64,000 nt of DNA, taken from NCBI RefSeq assembly GCF_900103405.1, contig NZ_FNHX01000005.1, forward strand, positions 374,845 through 438,844, read 5' to 3'. Positions 8,070 to 16,715 of this stretch are shown here, one piece after another. The notes beneath the pieces were generated by a model that ran no database searches, was not told the origin of the DNA, and worked only from the letters and a program-made list of their open reading frames with translations. The position numbers were made by a program, and so were the translations under genes. Positions within the stretch are counted from its first letter, which is position 1; each line of letters begins with the position of its first letter. The stretch is from Polaromonas sp. JS666 (lineage in GTDB: Bacteria; Pseudomonadota; Gammaproteobacteria; Burkholderiales; Burkholderiaceae_C).

Positions 8070-8738
8070 TTGATCACCCTGCACCACCTGAACAACTCCC
8101 GCTCGCAACGCATCCTCTGGCTCATGGAGGAGCTGGGCCTGCCCTATGAGATCCTGCGCTACCAGCGCGACCCCAAAACCATGCTGGCCCCGCCCTCGCT
8201 GCGCGCCGTGCACCCGCTGGGCAAGTCGCCGGTGATCACCGACGGTGAACTCACGCTGGCCGAATCGGGCGCCATCATCGACTACCTGGTGGGCCGCTAC
8301 GGCGCCGGGCGGCTCGCGCCCCCCGCCGGCACGCCCGAGCACCTGCGCTACACCTACTGGCTGCACTACGCCGAAGGCTCGGCCATGCCGCCGCTCTTGC
8401 TCAAGCTGGTCTTCGACAAGATCGAGAACTCGCCCATGCCGTTTTTTGTGAAGCCGATTGCACGCGGCATCGCCGGCAAGGTCAAAAAGACCTTTATCGA
8501 GCCGCAGCTCAGGCAGCACCTGGATTTTCTTGAAATGTCGCTGCCCCAGGGCGGCTGGTTTGCCGGCAAGGAGTTCAGCGGTGCCGACATCCAGATGAGC
8601 TTCCCGCTGGAAGCCGCCGCCGCGCGCGGCGGGCTCAACGAAAGCAGGCCGGGTTTGATGGACTTCCTCGCGCGCATACACGCCAGGCCCGCCTACCAGC
8701 GCGCGATAGAGCGCGGCGGGGAGTTTGAGCTGCAGTGA
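8070..8738 (+). CDS. Glutathione S-transferase family protein
   Basis: A 222-residue protein. The thioredoxin-fold N-terminus reads 'LHHLNNSRSQRILWLMEELG' with the glutathione-contact motif 'GKSPVITDG' then 'LAESGAIIDYL'; the C-terminal half is helical ('GADIQMSFPLEAAA'). Serine residues near the start suggest a beta/theta-like or YfcG-type enzyme. There is no ATG in frame near the conserved start, so TTG at 8070 is chosen; GGAG at 8059-8062 is well placed. It is divergent from the ABC operon and convergent with recJ. The substrate is unknown. Confidence 0.88.
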   Translation: MITLHHLNNSRSQRILWLMEELGLPYEILRYQRDPKTMLAPPSLRAVHPLGKSPVITDGELTLAESGAIIDYLVGRYGAGRLAPPAGTPEHLRYTYWLHYAEGSAMPPLLLKLVFDKIENSPMPFFVKPIARGIAGKVKKTFIEPQLRQHLDFLEMSLPQGGWFAGKEFSGADIQMSFPLEAAAARGGLNESRPGLMDFLARIHARPAYQRAIERGGEFELQ

Positions 8739-8789
8739 GGTCCTCCTGCGCCTTTCCCCGGAGGGGGAGGGGCGCTCCACCGGCAACAC

Positions 8790-10514
8790 TCAGATTTCCG
8801 CGCCCTCGACCAGAAAGCGCACGCGCTTGACGCCCTGCCATTCATCGGCATCCAGCCGGAAGGCCAGCTTGACCCGCGCCGGCAGCGCTTCGGTATGGCC
8901 GAACCAGATGCCGTCCACCGGCTGGCCCTGGTGCTTGAGCTTGAGTGCCAGGTGTTTTTCGCCGACCAGGCGCTGCGACACCACTTCCACCACCTCGCTA
9001 AAGGTGGGCGCGGCAAAACCCTGGCCCCAGACCTCCTTGTGCAAGGTGTCGACCAGGTCGGCGCGCCGGTATTCGGGCGCCAGCGGGCCGTCGGTGTCCA
9101 TGCGGCGCGTCAGCGTGGCCGCGTCCAGCCATTCATGTGCCACCTGCTGCAGCGCCTGCTCGAAGAGCTCGAAATTTTCCTCGGCGATGGTGCAGCCCGC
9201 CGCCATCGCATGGCCGCCAAAACGCAGCAGCACGCCCGGGTGGCGCTTGGTCACCAGGTCCAGCGCGTCGCGCAGATGGAAACCCGGAATCGAGCGGCCC
9301 GAGCCCTTGAGCTCATGCTCCTTGCCCGGCGCCTGGCTGGCGGCAAACACAAAGGTCGGCCTGTGCAGCTTGTCCTTCACGCGCGAAGCCACGATGCCGA
9401 CCACGCCCTCGTGGAATTCCGGGTCGAAGATCGCAATCGCCGGCGGCGGCTCCTCGTCTTCATCGATCATCGCGTCGGCCGCCAGCTGCGCCTGTTCGCG
9501 CATGCCGGCTTCGATGTCGCGGCGCTCGCGGTTGATGCCGTCCAGCGTCTTGGCGAGCTCTTCGCCGCGCGCCGCATCGTCGGTCAGCAGGCATTCAATG
9601 CCCAAGGTCATGTCGCTGAGCCGGCCCGCCGCATTGATGCGCGGGCCCAGCGCAAAGGCAAAGTCAAAGGTGGTGGCCGCGCCCGCCTGGCGCCCCGCCG
9701 CGCTGAACAAACCGGCCAGCCCGGCCGGCAGATGGCCCGCGCGTATGCGCTTCAAGCCTTGCGCCACCAGGCGGCGGTTATTGGCGTCCAGCTTCACCAC
9801 GTCGGCCACCGTGCCCAGTGCCACCAGCGGCAGCAGCGTATCAAGCTTCGGTTGATTGGCCGCATCAAACACACCACGTTCGCGCAACTCGGCGCGCAGC
9901 GCCAGCAGCACATAAAACATCACGCCCACGCCGGCAATCGACTTGCTTTCAAACGTGCAGCCGGGCTGGTTGGGGTTCACGATCACATCGGCCTCGGGCA
10001 GCACCACCAGGCCGTCTTTCAGCGCCGGCAAGTGGTGGTCGGTCACCAGCACCTGCATGCCCAGCGCGCGGGCGCGCGCCACGCCCTCCATGCTGGCGAT
10101 GCCGTTGTCCACCGTCACCAGCAGGTCGGCGCCGCTGGCTTTCACGCGCTCGGCAATCGGCGGCGTCAGCCCGTAGCCGTCGGTCACGCGGTCGGGCACC
10201 AAATAGCCCACATCGCGCGCGCCCAGCAGCCTGAGGCCGCGCAGCGCCACGGCGCAGGCGGTGGCGCCGTCGCAGTCGTAATCGGCCACCACACAGATCT
10301 TTTGGCCGGCGGCCATCACATCGGCCAGCAGCTTCGCGGCCTCCAGTGCGCCGCGCAGCGACGAAGGCGGCAGCAAGCGGCCCAGGCCGTCGTCGAGTTC
10401 GTCGGCCGAATGCACGCCCCGCGCCGCATAAAGCTGCGCCAGCAGCGGGTGTATGCCGGCCTGCTGCAGCGCCCAGACGCTGCGCGGCGGGATTTCTCGT
10501 ACCTGGATTTTCAT
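8790..10514 (-). CDS. recJ: Single-stranded-DNA-specific exonuclease RecJ
   Basis: A 574-residue protein of the usual RecJ length. DHH-phosphoesterase motif I is 'VVADYDCDGATA' (D78, D80, D82), 'TVDNGI' follows at about 134-139, and the DHH triad is 'VTDHHLP' (D159-H161). The DHHA1 nucleic-acid domain is marked by 'GPRINAAGRLSDM' and later 'RFGGHAMAAG'. RecJ degrades single-stranded DNA 5' to 3' in RecF-pathway recombination and mismatch and base-excision repair. The next gene upstream is the phosphoglycerate-mutase-like gene, 45 bases away. Confidence 0.97.
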   Translation of the reverse strand: MKIQVREIPPRSVWALQQAGIHPLLAQLYAARGVHSADELDDGLGRLLPPSSLRGALEAAKLLADVMAAGQKICVVADYDCDGATACAVALRGLRLLGARDVGYLVPDRVTDGYGLTPPIAERVKASGADLLVTVDNGIASMEGVARARALGMQVLVTDHHLPALKDGLVVLPEADVIVNPNQPGCTFESKSIAGVGVMFYVLLALRAELRERGVFDAANQPKLDTLLPLVALGTVADVVKLDANNRRLVAQGLKRIRAGHLPAGLAGLFSAAGRQAGAATTFDFAFALGPRINAAGRLSDMTLGIECLLTDDAARGEELAKTLDGINRERRDIEAGMREQAQLAADAMIDEDEEPPPAIAIFDPEFHEGVVGIVASRVKDKLHRPTFVFAASQAPGKEHELKGSGRSIPGFHLRDALDLVTKRHPGVLLRFGGHAMAAGCTIAEENFELFEQALQQVAHEWLDAATLTRRMDTDGPLAPEYRRADLVDTLHKEVWGQGFAAPTFSEVVEVVSQRLVGEKHLALKLKHQGQPVDGIWFGHTEALPARVKLAFRLDADEWQGVKRVRFLVEGAEI

Positions 10515-10559
10515 GAAGGGGTTTTCAAACTCTCTATATATATGAGTGGGTGCCAGGGC

Positions 10560-11591
10560 TTACAGCCGCTCCAGCACCGTCAACAAAGGGGTGGGCGCCA
10601 GGCTGGCCGCGATTTTGGCAAATAAGCCTTGGTGCGCTGTCTCAAAGGTCGTTGCGCCGCGTTCGCCGCACAGCGTCAGCCGCACGGCCTCGCCCGCGCG
10701 CTGGCGCGCCAGCAGGGCGGCAATCTCGTTCGCATCCAATGCAGCCCAGGCCTGGGCATAAGCTGCCCAGTCGTCGGCAAACACCGCCTGCGCCAGGCTG
10801 CGCGGCATGGCCGGCATTGAAGGCGCTTCGCCAGCCGTGTAGCCCGCGGCCAGCGCACCCGTGCCGCTGGGCCAGAAAGAATTCACCGGCAGCTGGCGCC
10901 GCGCCGCGCGCTCGTCATTGAGCGCATGGGTGTAGAGCAGCATCTGCATCTCGTTTTGCAAAAGCTTGATTTTGCGCGCCGTGCTGTTGGTGTCGCTTTT
11001 GTCCTGCTTGGGCAGCCAGGGGTCCACATTGCGGCCCAGCACCCGGTCCAGCGAGGCGGTCGGCAGGCTGCGAAACAGCTCGCCCTCGGCCAGCCAGCGC
11101 GCCGGCCCCAGGGCCGGCACATAGTGCAGCGTGATGCCGTCACCCTCAAAATAAGGCTGCATGGCCGCCAGCAGGGCGCGCGATTCGCCCTCTTGCAGGC
11201 CCAGCGCGGCCGGGTCCGTCAGCGTCGCATGCTCGCGGCCCATGGCCCAGTGGCAGGGCGTGATCCAGGCCCAGGCCTTGCCCGCAGAGGCGGTGGAAGC
11301 GGGCAGGTGCAGCGCCGCATCACGCGCCGCCCAGGGAATCAGGCCGTCAGGCGTGCCCGAATCCGCGATGCCCAGCGCCCGGGCCAAAGCCCGTTCATGC
11401 GGCGGCGACAGCGTGTGGGCGTCGGCCTCATCAGTGTGCGCTGACTTCATGCCCCTGAGTAGCTGGGCCAGGCTGCGTGTGCTGTCGGCCGGCAGCGCCT
11501 TCATCGCCGGCAGCCAGGCCTCCGCGCCGCAGGCCGCGAAAGGCAGCAGCAGTTGCGGCCCTGTGAAAGGGGTGGGGGAATTGGCTGACAT
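10560..11591 (-). CDS. Conserved phosphoglycerate-mutase-like protein of unknown function
   Basis: A 343-residue cytoplasmic protein. Burkholderiales homologues with this look ('LPFAACGAEAW' at the start, 'WAWITPCHWAMG' in the middle, 'LPVNSFWPSGTGAL' later) are commonly annotated as phosphoglycerate mutase or regulatory homologue. I see none of the clear catalytic motifs of either dPGM (RHG) or iPGM (metal-binding DxS), so that name should not be taken as a function. It starts only 32 bases from the divergent lolC start and precedes recJ. Confidence 0.8.
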   Translation of the reverse strand: MSANSPTPFTGPQLLLPFAACGAEAWLPAMKALPADSTRSLAQLLRGMKSAHTDEADAHTLSPPHERALARALGIADSGTPDGLIPWAARDAALHLPASTASAGKAWAWITPCHWAMGREHATLTDPAALGLQEGESRALLAAMQPYFEGDGITLHYVPALGPARWLAEGELFRSLPTASLDRVLGRNVDPWLPKQDKSDTNSTARKIKLLQNEMQMLLYTHALNDERAARRQLPVNSFWPSGTGALAAGYTAGEAPSMPAMPRSLAQAVFADDWAAYAQAWAALDANEIAALLARQRAGEAVRLTLCGERGATTFETAHQGLFAKIAASLAPTPLLTVLERL

Positions 11592-11623
11592 GGGGCTATT
11601 GTCCGGGATGCAACAATACCCGG

Positions 11624-12877
11624 ATGCAAATTCCGTATGAACTGATATTGGGCTGGCGCTACACCCGCGCCGGCCGCGCCACCCGGCGCAACGGTTTTAT
11701 CTCTTTTATCTCGGGTGTCTCCATGCTGGGCATCGCGCTCGGCGTCGCCGCCCTCATCATCGTGCTCAGTGTGATGAACGGCTTCCAGAAGGAAGTGCGC
11801 GACCGCATGCTGGGCGTGATCTCGCACATCGAGGTCTTTGCCCCGGGCGGCGTCGCGCTTCCCGACCCGGCCAAAACCCTCGCCGAAATCAAGGCCAACC
11901 CGCAGGTCACGGGCGCCGCCACCTTTGTCGCGGCCCAGGCCTTGCTGGCGCGCGGTGAAGACATGAAAGGCACCCTCGTGCGCGGCATAGACCCGGCGCT
12001 CGAAGGCCAGGTCACCGACCTCGCCGCCGCCTCGGCGCCCACGCTGCAGAAACTGGTGCCCGGCAATTTCGGCGTGGTGCTGGGCGGCGAGCTGGCCCGC
12101 GCCATGGGCGTGCGCGAGGGCGACACCGTCACCCTGATCGCGCCCAGCGGCCAGGTCACCCCGGCCGGCGTGGTGCCGCGCTTGAAGCAGATGACCGTGG
12201 TCGGCACCTTTGACTCCGGCCACTATGAATACGACTCGGCCCTGGTCATGATGCACCAGGACGACGCCGCGAAAATCTTCCGCCTCGAAGGCCCGACCGG
12301 CATACGCATACGCCTGAAGGACTTGCACCAGGCGCGCGAGGTGGCTTACGAACTCTCCAGAACCCTCAGTGGCGACCTGCTGATACGCGACTGGACGCGC
12401 CAGAACAAGACCTGGTTCGCCGCCGTGCAGCTCGAAAAACGCATGATGTTCATCATCCTCACCCTCATCGTCGCGGTGGCCGCCTTCAACCTGGTCAGCA
12501 CCCTGGTCATGACGGTCACCGACAAGCGCGCCGACATCGCGATTTTGCGCACCCTGGGCTCCAGCCCCAAAAGCGTCATGAAAATCTTCATGGTGCAGGG
12601 CGCGCTGGTCGGCGTGATCGGCACGCTCTCGGGCCTGCTGCTGGGCCTGGGCATCGCCTTCAACATCGATGTCATCGTGCCCGCCATCGAGCGTGCGCTC
12701 AATGCCAGCTTTTTACCCAAAGACATCTACCTGATCAGCCGCATGCCCAGCGAACCGCAATACGCCGACATCATGCCCATCGTCGTCATCTCCCTGCTGC
12801 TGTCCTTTCTGGCCACCATCTACCCGAGCTGGCGCGCCAGCCGGGTCAACCCCGCGGAGGCCCTGCGTTATGAGTGA
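11624..12877 (+). CDS. lolC: Lipoprotein-releasing ABC transporter permease LolC/LolE
   Basis: A 417-residue inner-membrane protein of typical LolC/E length. It has an N-terminal helix ('[20 protein letters not shown]'), a large periplasmic domain (about 50-270) and three C-terminal helices of the FtsX type ('[11 protein letters not shown]...' region and '[17 protein letters not shown]'). It extracts outer-membrane lipoproteins from the inner membrane and passes them to LolA. A single permease gene followed by lolD suggests a LolF-like or LolC-only arrangement, but a second permease could lie elsewhere. The last 8 bases overlap lolD. Confidence 0.93.
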   Translation: MQIPYELILGWRYTRAGRATRRNGFISFISGVSMLGIALGVAALIIVLSVMNGFQKEVRDRMLGVISHIEVFAPGGVALPDPAKTLAEIKANPQVTGAATFVAAQALLARGEDMKGTLVRGIDPALEGQVTDLAAASAPTLQKLVPGNFGVVLGGELARAMGVREGDTVTLIAPSGQVTPAGVVPRLKQMTVVGTFDSGHYEYDSALVMMHQDDAAKIFRLEGPTGIRIRLKDLHQAREVAYELSRTLSGDLLIRDWTRQNKTWFAAVQLEKRMMFIILTLIVAVAAFNLVSTLVMTVTDKRADIAILRTLGSSPKSVMKIFMVQGALVGVIGTLSGLLLGLGIAFNIDVIVPAIERALNASFLPKDIYLISRMPSEPQYADIMPIVVISLLLSFLATIYPSWRASRVNPAEALRYE

Positions 12878-13652
12878 TATGGCCCCCACGCTCCCCACTT
12901 CGTTGGGTTCGCTGCCCCCCGAGGGGGCCGCTGCGCCTGCGGCCCGGCAAAGCCGGTTCCGCGGCCCCGGCTTGAATGAAGAGGTCGTCCTCAAAGCCAC
13001 AGCTCTCACCAAACGCTTCCACGAAGGCCGCATAGACCTCACGGTGCTGCACGGCGTGGACCTGCAAGTCCACGCCGGCGAGACCCTGGCCATCGTCGGC
13101 GCTTCGGGCTCCGGCAAAAGCACGCTGCTGCATCTGATGGGCGGCCTGGACGCGCCCACCAGCGGCCAGGTGGAACTCAAGGGAAAAGCGCTGTCGGCCT
13201 TGTCGCCCCAGCAGCAAGGCGACTTGCGCAACCAGCATTTAGGTTTTGTTTACCAGTTCCACCACCTGCTGCCCGAATTCAGCGCCCTCGACAACGTCGC
13301 CATGCCGCTGTGGATACGCCGCCAGGCGCCCGCCGAATCGTCGCGCATCGCCACCGAGATGCTGGCCGCCGTCGGCCTCAAGGACCGAATCCACCACAGG
13401 CCCGCGGAACTCTCAGGCGGCGAACGCCAGCGCGTGGCGATTGCGCGCGCGCTGGTGACGCGGCCCGCCTGTGTGCTGGCCGATGAGCCGACGGGCAACC
13501 TGGACCGCAGCACGGCCGATGGCGTGTTTGACCTGATGCTGCAACTGGCCCGCGACCATGGGACGGCGTTCGTGATGGTCACGCATGACGCCACGCTCGC
13601 GCAGCGCTGCGGCCGCCAGCTCAAGCTTGTCAGTGGTGTATTGCAACCGTAA
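12870..13652 (+). CDS. lolD: Lipoprotein-releasing ABC transporter ATPase LolD with repeat-derived N-terminus
   Basis: A 260-residue ATPase: Walker A 'GASGSGKST' at about 77-85, Q-loop in '[13 protein letters not shown]', signature '[15 protein letters not shown]', Walker B '[12 protein letters not shown]', switch His in 'MVTHD'. It powers lipoprotein release with LolC. It is about 30 residues longer than typical LolD because codons 5-34 (12893-12973) are made of a GC-rich palindromic repeat also found at 5331 and 37495. The ATG at 12870 overlaps the lolC end, favouring this start; a TTG at 12972 would give a normal-length protein but has no visible ribosome site. Confidence 0.94.
   Translation: MSDMAPTLPTSLGSLPPEGAAAPAARQSRFRGPGLNEEVVLKATALTKRFHEGRIDLTVLHGVDLQVHAGETLAIVGASGSGKSTLLHLMGGLDAPTSGQVELKGKALSALSPQQQGDLRNQHLGFVYQFHHLLPEFSALDNVAMPLWIRRQAPAESSRIATEMLAAVGLKDRIHHRPAELSGGERQRVAIARALVTRPACVLADEPTGNLDRSTADGVFDLMLQLARDHGTAFVMVTHDATLAQRCGRQLKLVSGVLQP
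12893..12973 (-). repeat. Palindromic repeat, copy C, inside the lolD 5' coding region
   Basis: Read on the minus strand this stretch matches copy B at 37501-37526 without mismatch over 26 bases (12937-12962 here), including the ACCGGC-TTT-GCCGG hairpin flanked by GCGG/CCGC. It also has the adjoining C-run/G-run palindrome (CCCCCC-GA-GGGGG at 12915-12927). It is in frame and encodes a low-complexity Pro/Ala/Gly/Arg extension of LolD. Confidence 0.8.
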
Positions 13653-13669
13653 ACAAGAGGGAGAAGGAC

Positions 13670-14176
13670 ATGCTCAAACTGAACTGGAAAATCCTGCTGC
13701 TCGCGCCGGCGCTGGCGGTCTTGCTGGCCTCATGCGCGGGCTCGCAAGTCACGAGCAAGGCTGTTGCCGCCACCGAATTCAAGGTTACGGCCGCCCAGGT
13801 TCGCTGGGACAAGTTTGACGGCATCACCATGCGCTACCCAGGCAGTGCGCAGATCAATCCCTCGCGCGAGAAAGTGACGCCGCTCCTCGACGCCTTCCTC
13901 AAGGGCGCGCCGCGCCAGATCGAGGCTGAACTCGCGAAGAACGGCGTGCCCAAAGGCCCTGCATTCACGGTCGAGCTGACGCCCGGGCTGTTGACCGTCG
14001 CGGCGGGCGGTGGCAGGTCTTTTGAGGTTTCAGTGATCGTGCGTGACGCGACAGGCGCCTCGCGCGGCTATATCAGCATCCTGTCTTACGGCCCGGCCGG
14101 CATGGAGCCCGATGCTTATGTCGAGTCCTTCAGCCGCATGCTGGTCGCCGAGCTGAAAAAAGCTGGCTGGGTATAA
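13670..14176 (+). CDS. Secreted lipoprotein of unknown function
   Basis: A 168-residue protein with a signal peptide ('LNWKILLLAPALAVLLAS') and lipobox 'LASC' giving lipid-modified Cys22. The residue after the Cys is Ala, not Asp, so outer-membrane sorting by the Lol pathway is expected. The mature part has alternating strands and ends in a helix ('FSRMLVAELKKAGW'). It is 17 bases after lolD with GGGAGAAGGA upstream of its ATG, so it is probably co-transcribed with lolCD. No family recognised. Confidence 0.85.
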   Translation: MLKLNWKILLLAPALAVLLASCAGSQVTSKAVAATEFKVTAAQVRWDKFDGITMRYPGSAQINPSREKVTPLLDAFLKGAPRQIEAELAKNGVPKGPAFTVELTPGLLTVAAGGGRSFEVSVIVRDATGASRGYISILSYGPAGMEPDAYVESFSRMLVAELKKAGWV

Positions 14177-14255
14177 ACGGCAGAGCTGGCGCTGGCCTCG
14201 CGCTGCGGGCGGTGGTTCAGGCTGGTGTCGGGGCGGGCTTGAGCCCCGGCCAGGC

Positions 14256-14486
14256 TTAGTCTTTTTTGCCGCCGCGCGGTCCGAGCCGCGACCGTGTGCG
14301 GCTGTCCTCGTCGAGTGAATCCCGCCAGTGCTTCAGCTCGTCACTCGCAAGCGGCCGGCCGGGTTCTTCCGTGCCGTGCGGGGCCAGCTTCTCCTGCAAG
14401 TCCCTGACTCGCAAAAACTGCCTGAGCGACGCCCGAATCTGGTCGAGCGCAGTACCGCCTTTTTCACGCCTGTCTTTGGGAGCCAT
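14256..14486 (-). CDS. Small charged hypothetical protein
   Basis: A 76-residue hydrophilic protein, rich in Arg, Lys, Glu and Asp, with no membrane segment or cysteine. A central helix 'LDQIRASLRQFLRVRDLQEK' is followed by a Pro/Gly linker and a basic tail ending 'GPRGGKKD'. It might bind nucleic acid, but I recognise no family. It is the most distal of the small-gene run 14256-19385 and is convergent with the lipoprotein gene. Confidence 0.6.
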   Translation of the reverse strand: MAPKDRREKGGTALDQIRASLRQFLRVRDLQEKLAPHGTEEPGRPLASDELKHWRDSLDEDSRTRSRLGPRGGKKD

Positions 14487-14592
14487 GCGCCAGCATATTC
14501 GCCGCTATGTCAAAAGACATCCATGGATGTCATCTTTGGATGTAGGACGAGGCTGACACAGCAGGGCCGCGAGGGACCTGTACCACTCAATA

Positions 14593-14889
14593 TCATCTCC
14601 GCCACCGCAGGACGGTTTTGCAATAGCCACAAGACTTCGGATTGAAATTTCCAGGCGGAGTGCGGTTGCAGACGGGGCATCGGTACTTTGTTTCACCAAT
14701 GGCTAAAAGCGTGAAGGCAATACCGAATATCGCAAGCTGCAGCCATGCAGAGGCGGCCATCACAACGGAAACAATTGCCGCAAGCAAGGCAACCATGCCG
14801 GGCACAAGGTAGCAGGCAAGCAGCCTGGCACGCAATTTCTGAAAGCGGATGGCCCGCTTTTTGACGTAGTCGTTGCGTGAACGTGCCAT
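14593..14889 (-). CDS. Small membrane protein with C-terminal zinc ribbon
   Basis: A 98-residue protein: basic N-terminus ('MARSRNDYVKKR'), two adjacent hydrophobic segments ('LVPGMVALLAAIVSVVMAAS' and 'LQLAIFGIAFTLLAIG'), then a cytoplasmic tail with 'CPVC' and, 14 residues later, 'CGYC', a probable zinc ribbon. ATG at 14889 is chosen over a TTG 32 codons upstream. No family recognised; it may be a membrane-tethered metal-binding or adaptor protein. It lies 92 bases downstream of the DUF4375-like gene. Confidence 0.65.
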   Translation of the reverse strand: MARSRNDYVKKRAIRFQKLRARLLACYLVPGMVALLAAIVSVVMAASAWLQLAIFGIAFTLLAIGETKYRCPVCNRTPPGNFNPKSCGYCKTVLRWRR

Positions 14890-14981
14890 AAGGTTTGATG
14901 CCGGGGGGTGTGTGAGTTTTCGAAAGGTTCGCTCAATGGAGGGGCTGGTATGAGGGGACTGTTCGTGACTCGAGCCTACAG

Positions 14982-15482
14982 TCAATCCTCAACATAAAAA
15001 TACCGGTCCGCGTTCTCGCAAAGATGCCTGACCAATTTCGGAATCCGTTCCCAGTCATCCTGGTAGGGATTGTCCGCCGCCTCATACGCCGCCTCGATGC
15101 TGTCATAGTCCAGCGGTGTTTGAACATACTGCGCCAGCATGCGCTCCAGCGCCGCGGTTTCTTCCGGCATGCCCGCTTCGGCATAGGCTTTTGCCGCGGC
15201 CTGCACCAGTGCCGGCCCCGAGTTGTCGGTGCCCGTCTTGAATCCCTCGCCGGCGCGGCTGGCTTCCCACAGAAAAATTGAATACACCATCCTGTAGCCG
15301 GTTGGGAGCTGGGCCAGCAACTGGTCGGCGTTCTCGACGTCCAGTTCAGACGCCAGCTGGTACATGCCTTCTTCCGGCGTGCCCTCGTTGTCGGATTGCC
15401 AGAAGGGGGAAACGTCGGAGCCGGCGGAGCTTGAGGCTTCCTCGACCATCTCGAGGACCAGCGGGGGAATGATGCGTGCCAT
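14982..15482 (-). CDS. DUF4375 (DMP19-like) domain protein
   Basis: A 166-residue acidic cytoplasmic protein (many Glu/Asp). The central part 'LWEASRAGEGFKTGTDNSGP' followed by helices 'AAAKAYAEAGMPEETAAL' resembles the DUF4375 pattern (W/N-G-F-x-F-x-N-x-G, then a helical repeat). In Neisseria the domain occurs in the DNA-mimic protein DMP19, which sequesters a repressor. Here the fit is by eye and moderate, so DNA mimicry is only an idea suggested by the high acidity. Confidence 0.6.
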   Translation of the reverse strand: MARIIPPLVLEMVEEASSSAGSDVSPFWQSDNEGTPEEGMYQLASELDVENADQLLAQLPTGYRMVYSIFLWEASRAGEGFKTGTDNSGPALVQAAAKAYAEAGMPEETAALERMLAQYVQTPLDYDSIEAAYEAADNPYQDDWERIPKLVRHLCENADRYFYVED

Positions 15483-15511
15483 GTGTGGAGTCCCTTCGGG
15501 TGCAGCGCAGC

Positions 15512-15793
15512 TTATGCGCCGAGCATTCTGCTCACCGAGCCATAGCGGTAAAACGCAAAGCCGGCCATCAACAGCAGGAACAGCACAAAGACAATAAAGG
15601 TTTTCCGGTTCTCGCGGCGCGCATAGCGCAAGGCGTCGGCATTCGATGCCTGCAACTCGCTGGCCTGGTCCATGGCCAGCAGGGTCCGGCCCGCGTCTTC
15701 GGCGTTCATGGCCTTGATGTCCGCGATCAGCGTGTTCTGCTCTTTCAGCAGGTCACGGATCTCCGATAGCAGCGCTGTCTGGTTGTTGTCCAT
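15512..15793 (-). CDS. Single-pass membrane protein with cytoplasmic coiled coil
   Basis: A 93-residue protein. The first 60 residues form a probable amphipathic coiled coil ('LLSEIRDLLKEQNTLIADIK', then 'DQASELQASNADALRYA'), followed by one transmembrane helix ('TFIVFVLFLLLMAGFAFY') and a short tail. AGGAGAAG precedes the ATG. No enzymatic residues. It resembles small scaffold or accessory membrane proteins; function unknown. It lies 29 bases upstream of the DUF4375-like gene on the same strand. Confidence 0.7.
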   Translation of the reverse strand: MDNNQTALLSEIRDLLKEQNTLIADIKAMNAEDAGRTLLAMDQASELQASNADALRYARRENRKTFIVFVLFLLLMAGFAFYRYGSVSRMLGA

Positions 15794-15864
15794 TTTGTTC
15801 TTCTCCTCTTTTTCGGTTTTTGTTGGCTAAGTAACGCGGCGGCAAGCGCGGATCCCATTGCGGC

Positions 15865-16164
15865 TTACCCAAAATACCGCCGCCATATCCCGATCAAAAC
15901 AAAGCAGAGAACCGCCAGGCCAATGAGTTGAAGGATTCCTTTCGCGCTCACGGACATAGCGCTGGGCCTCTTTGCCGCGGCTTCTTTCTTGAAGTCCGTG
16001 AACGAAGCAATGAAATCTTCTTCAAACCTGATCTGGCTGCTGAACTGCTCGTATGCATCCGGCTGGCTTGCGGCATCCACCAAGGCCCGCTCCTGCAAGA
16101 GCCGGTCTTTGCGCTTGCGCGCATCCGATAGAGGGTCGGCCAACAACGAACGGAGCTTAGCCAT
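15865..16164 (-). CDS. Small tail-anchored hypothetical protein
   Basis: A 99-residue protein: a charged N-terminal helix region ('DPLSDARKRKDRLLQERALV'), an acidic/aromatic middle ('FEEDFIASFTDFKKEAAAKR') and a C-terminal transmembrane helix ('GILQLIGLAVLCFVLIGIW'). The ATG at 16164 has AGGAC upstream; a longer reading of 20 more codons has no support. Its architecture (helical head, one TM) is like that of the 93-residue neighbour, but I see no sequence identity. Confidence 0.68.
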   Translation of the reverse strand: MAKLRSLLADPLSDARKRKDRLLQERALVDAASQPDAYEQFSSQIRFEEDFIASFTDFKKEAAAKRPSAMSVSAKGILQLIGLAVLCFVLIGIWRRYFG

Positions 16165-16250
16165 GCACTGTCCTTTTAATTCGAGATGTCCCGCTAGTTG
16201 AGGAACGGCGCGGTGATCGAACACTGTAAAGGGTTCTGATGAGCATAAGC

Positions 16251-16706
16251 CTAGCCCTCGATGGACTTCTGCATAAACACACTGAGCGGATCGTCCGTGT
16301 AGTCCCCAAAAGGCCCCCGGCGCTCATAGCCGCAGCTCGCGTAGAGGCGCAGCGCTTCGGGCTGGCTGGGCCCGGTTTCGAGTTTGACCAGTTCGCAGCC
16401 GCGCGACTTTGCCGTGGATTCGAGCAAGGCCAGAATTTTCCGGGCGGCGCCGGCGCCCCGGCTTCGCGGGTCTACATACATGCGCTTGAGTTCGCCGTAC
16501 GCCGGATAGATGACGATGGCGCCGCAGCCAATGGCCTGGCCCTCGGCATTTCGGGCGACGGCGAACACCACATGGGGCTGTTTCAGCGATGCCAGGTCCA
16601 GCGAGTGCCGGCTCTCGGGCGGGTACAGCGTGTCCTGGTAGGCGTCCAGCTCGGCAATCAGGCGGATGATTTCCGGCTGGTCTGGTGATTCGAGGGCGAT
16701 GTGCAT
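16251..16706 (-). CDS. GNAT-family N-acetyltransferase
   Basis: A 151-residue acetyltransferase. The acetyl-CoA-binding signature is 'YVDPRSRGAGAARKILALLE' (R/Q-x-x-G-x-G/A pattern), preceded by strand 'AIGCGAIVIYPAYGELKRM' and followed by 'CELVKLETGPSQPEALRLYA' and 'CGYERRGPFGDY'. This layout is typical of YitI/PA4866-like small-molecule or amino-acid N-acetyltransferases. Substrate unknown. It lies 9 bases after the VOC gene, probably co-transcribed. Confidence 0.88.
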   Translation of the reverse strand: MHIALESPDQPEIIRLIAELDAYQDTLYPPESRHSLDLASLKQPHVVFAVARNAEGQAIGCGAIVIYPAYGELKRMYVDPRSRGAGAARKILALLESTAKSRGCELVKLETGPSQPEALRLYASCGYERRGPFGDYTDDPLSVFMQKSIEG

Positions 16707-16715
16707 GGGATGGCC

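Noticed and set aside
8739..8789. Possible partial repeat or terminator between the GST and recJ genes (TCCCC-GGAG-GGGGA)
   Set aside because: Only a 5-bp stem, no T run in either direction; resembles the tail of the A/B repeat but too short to call.
8895..10625. Plus-strand frame of 576 codons opposite recJ
   Set aside because: Shadow of recJ, whose catalytic motifs are complete on the minus strand.
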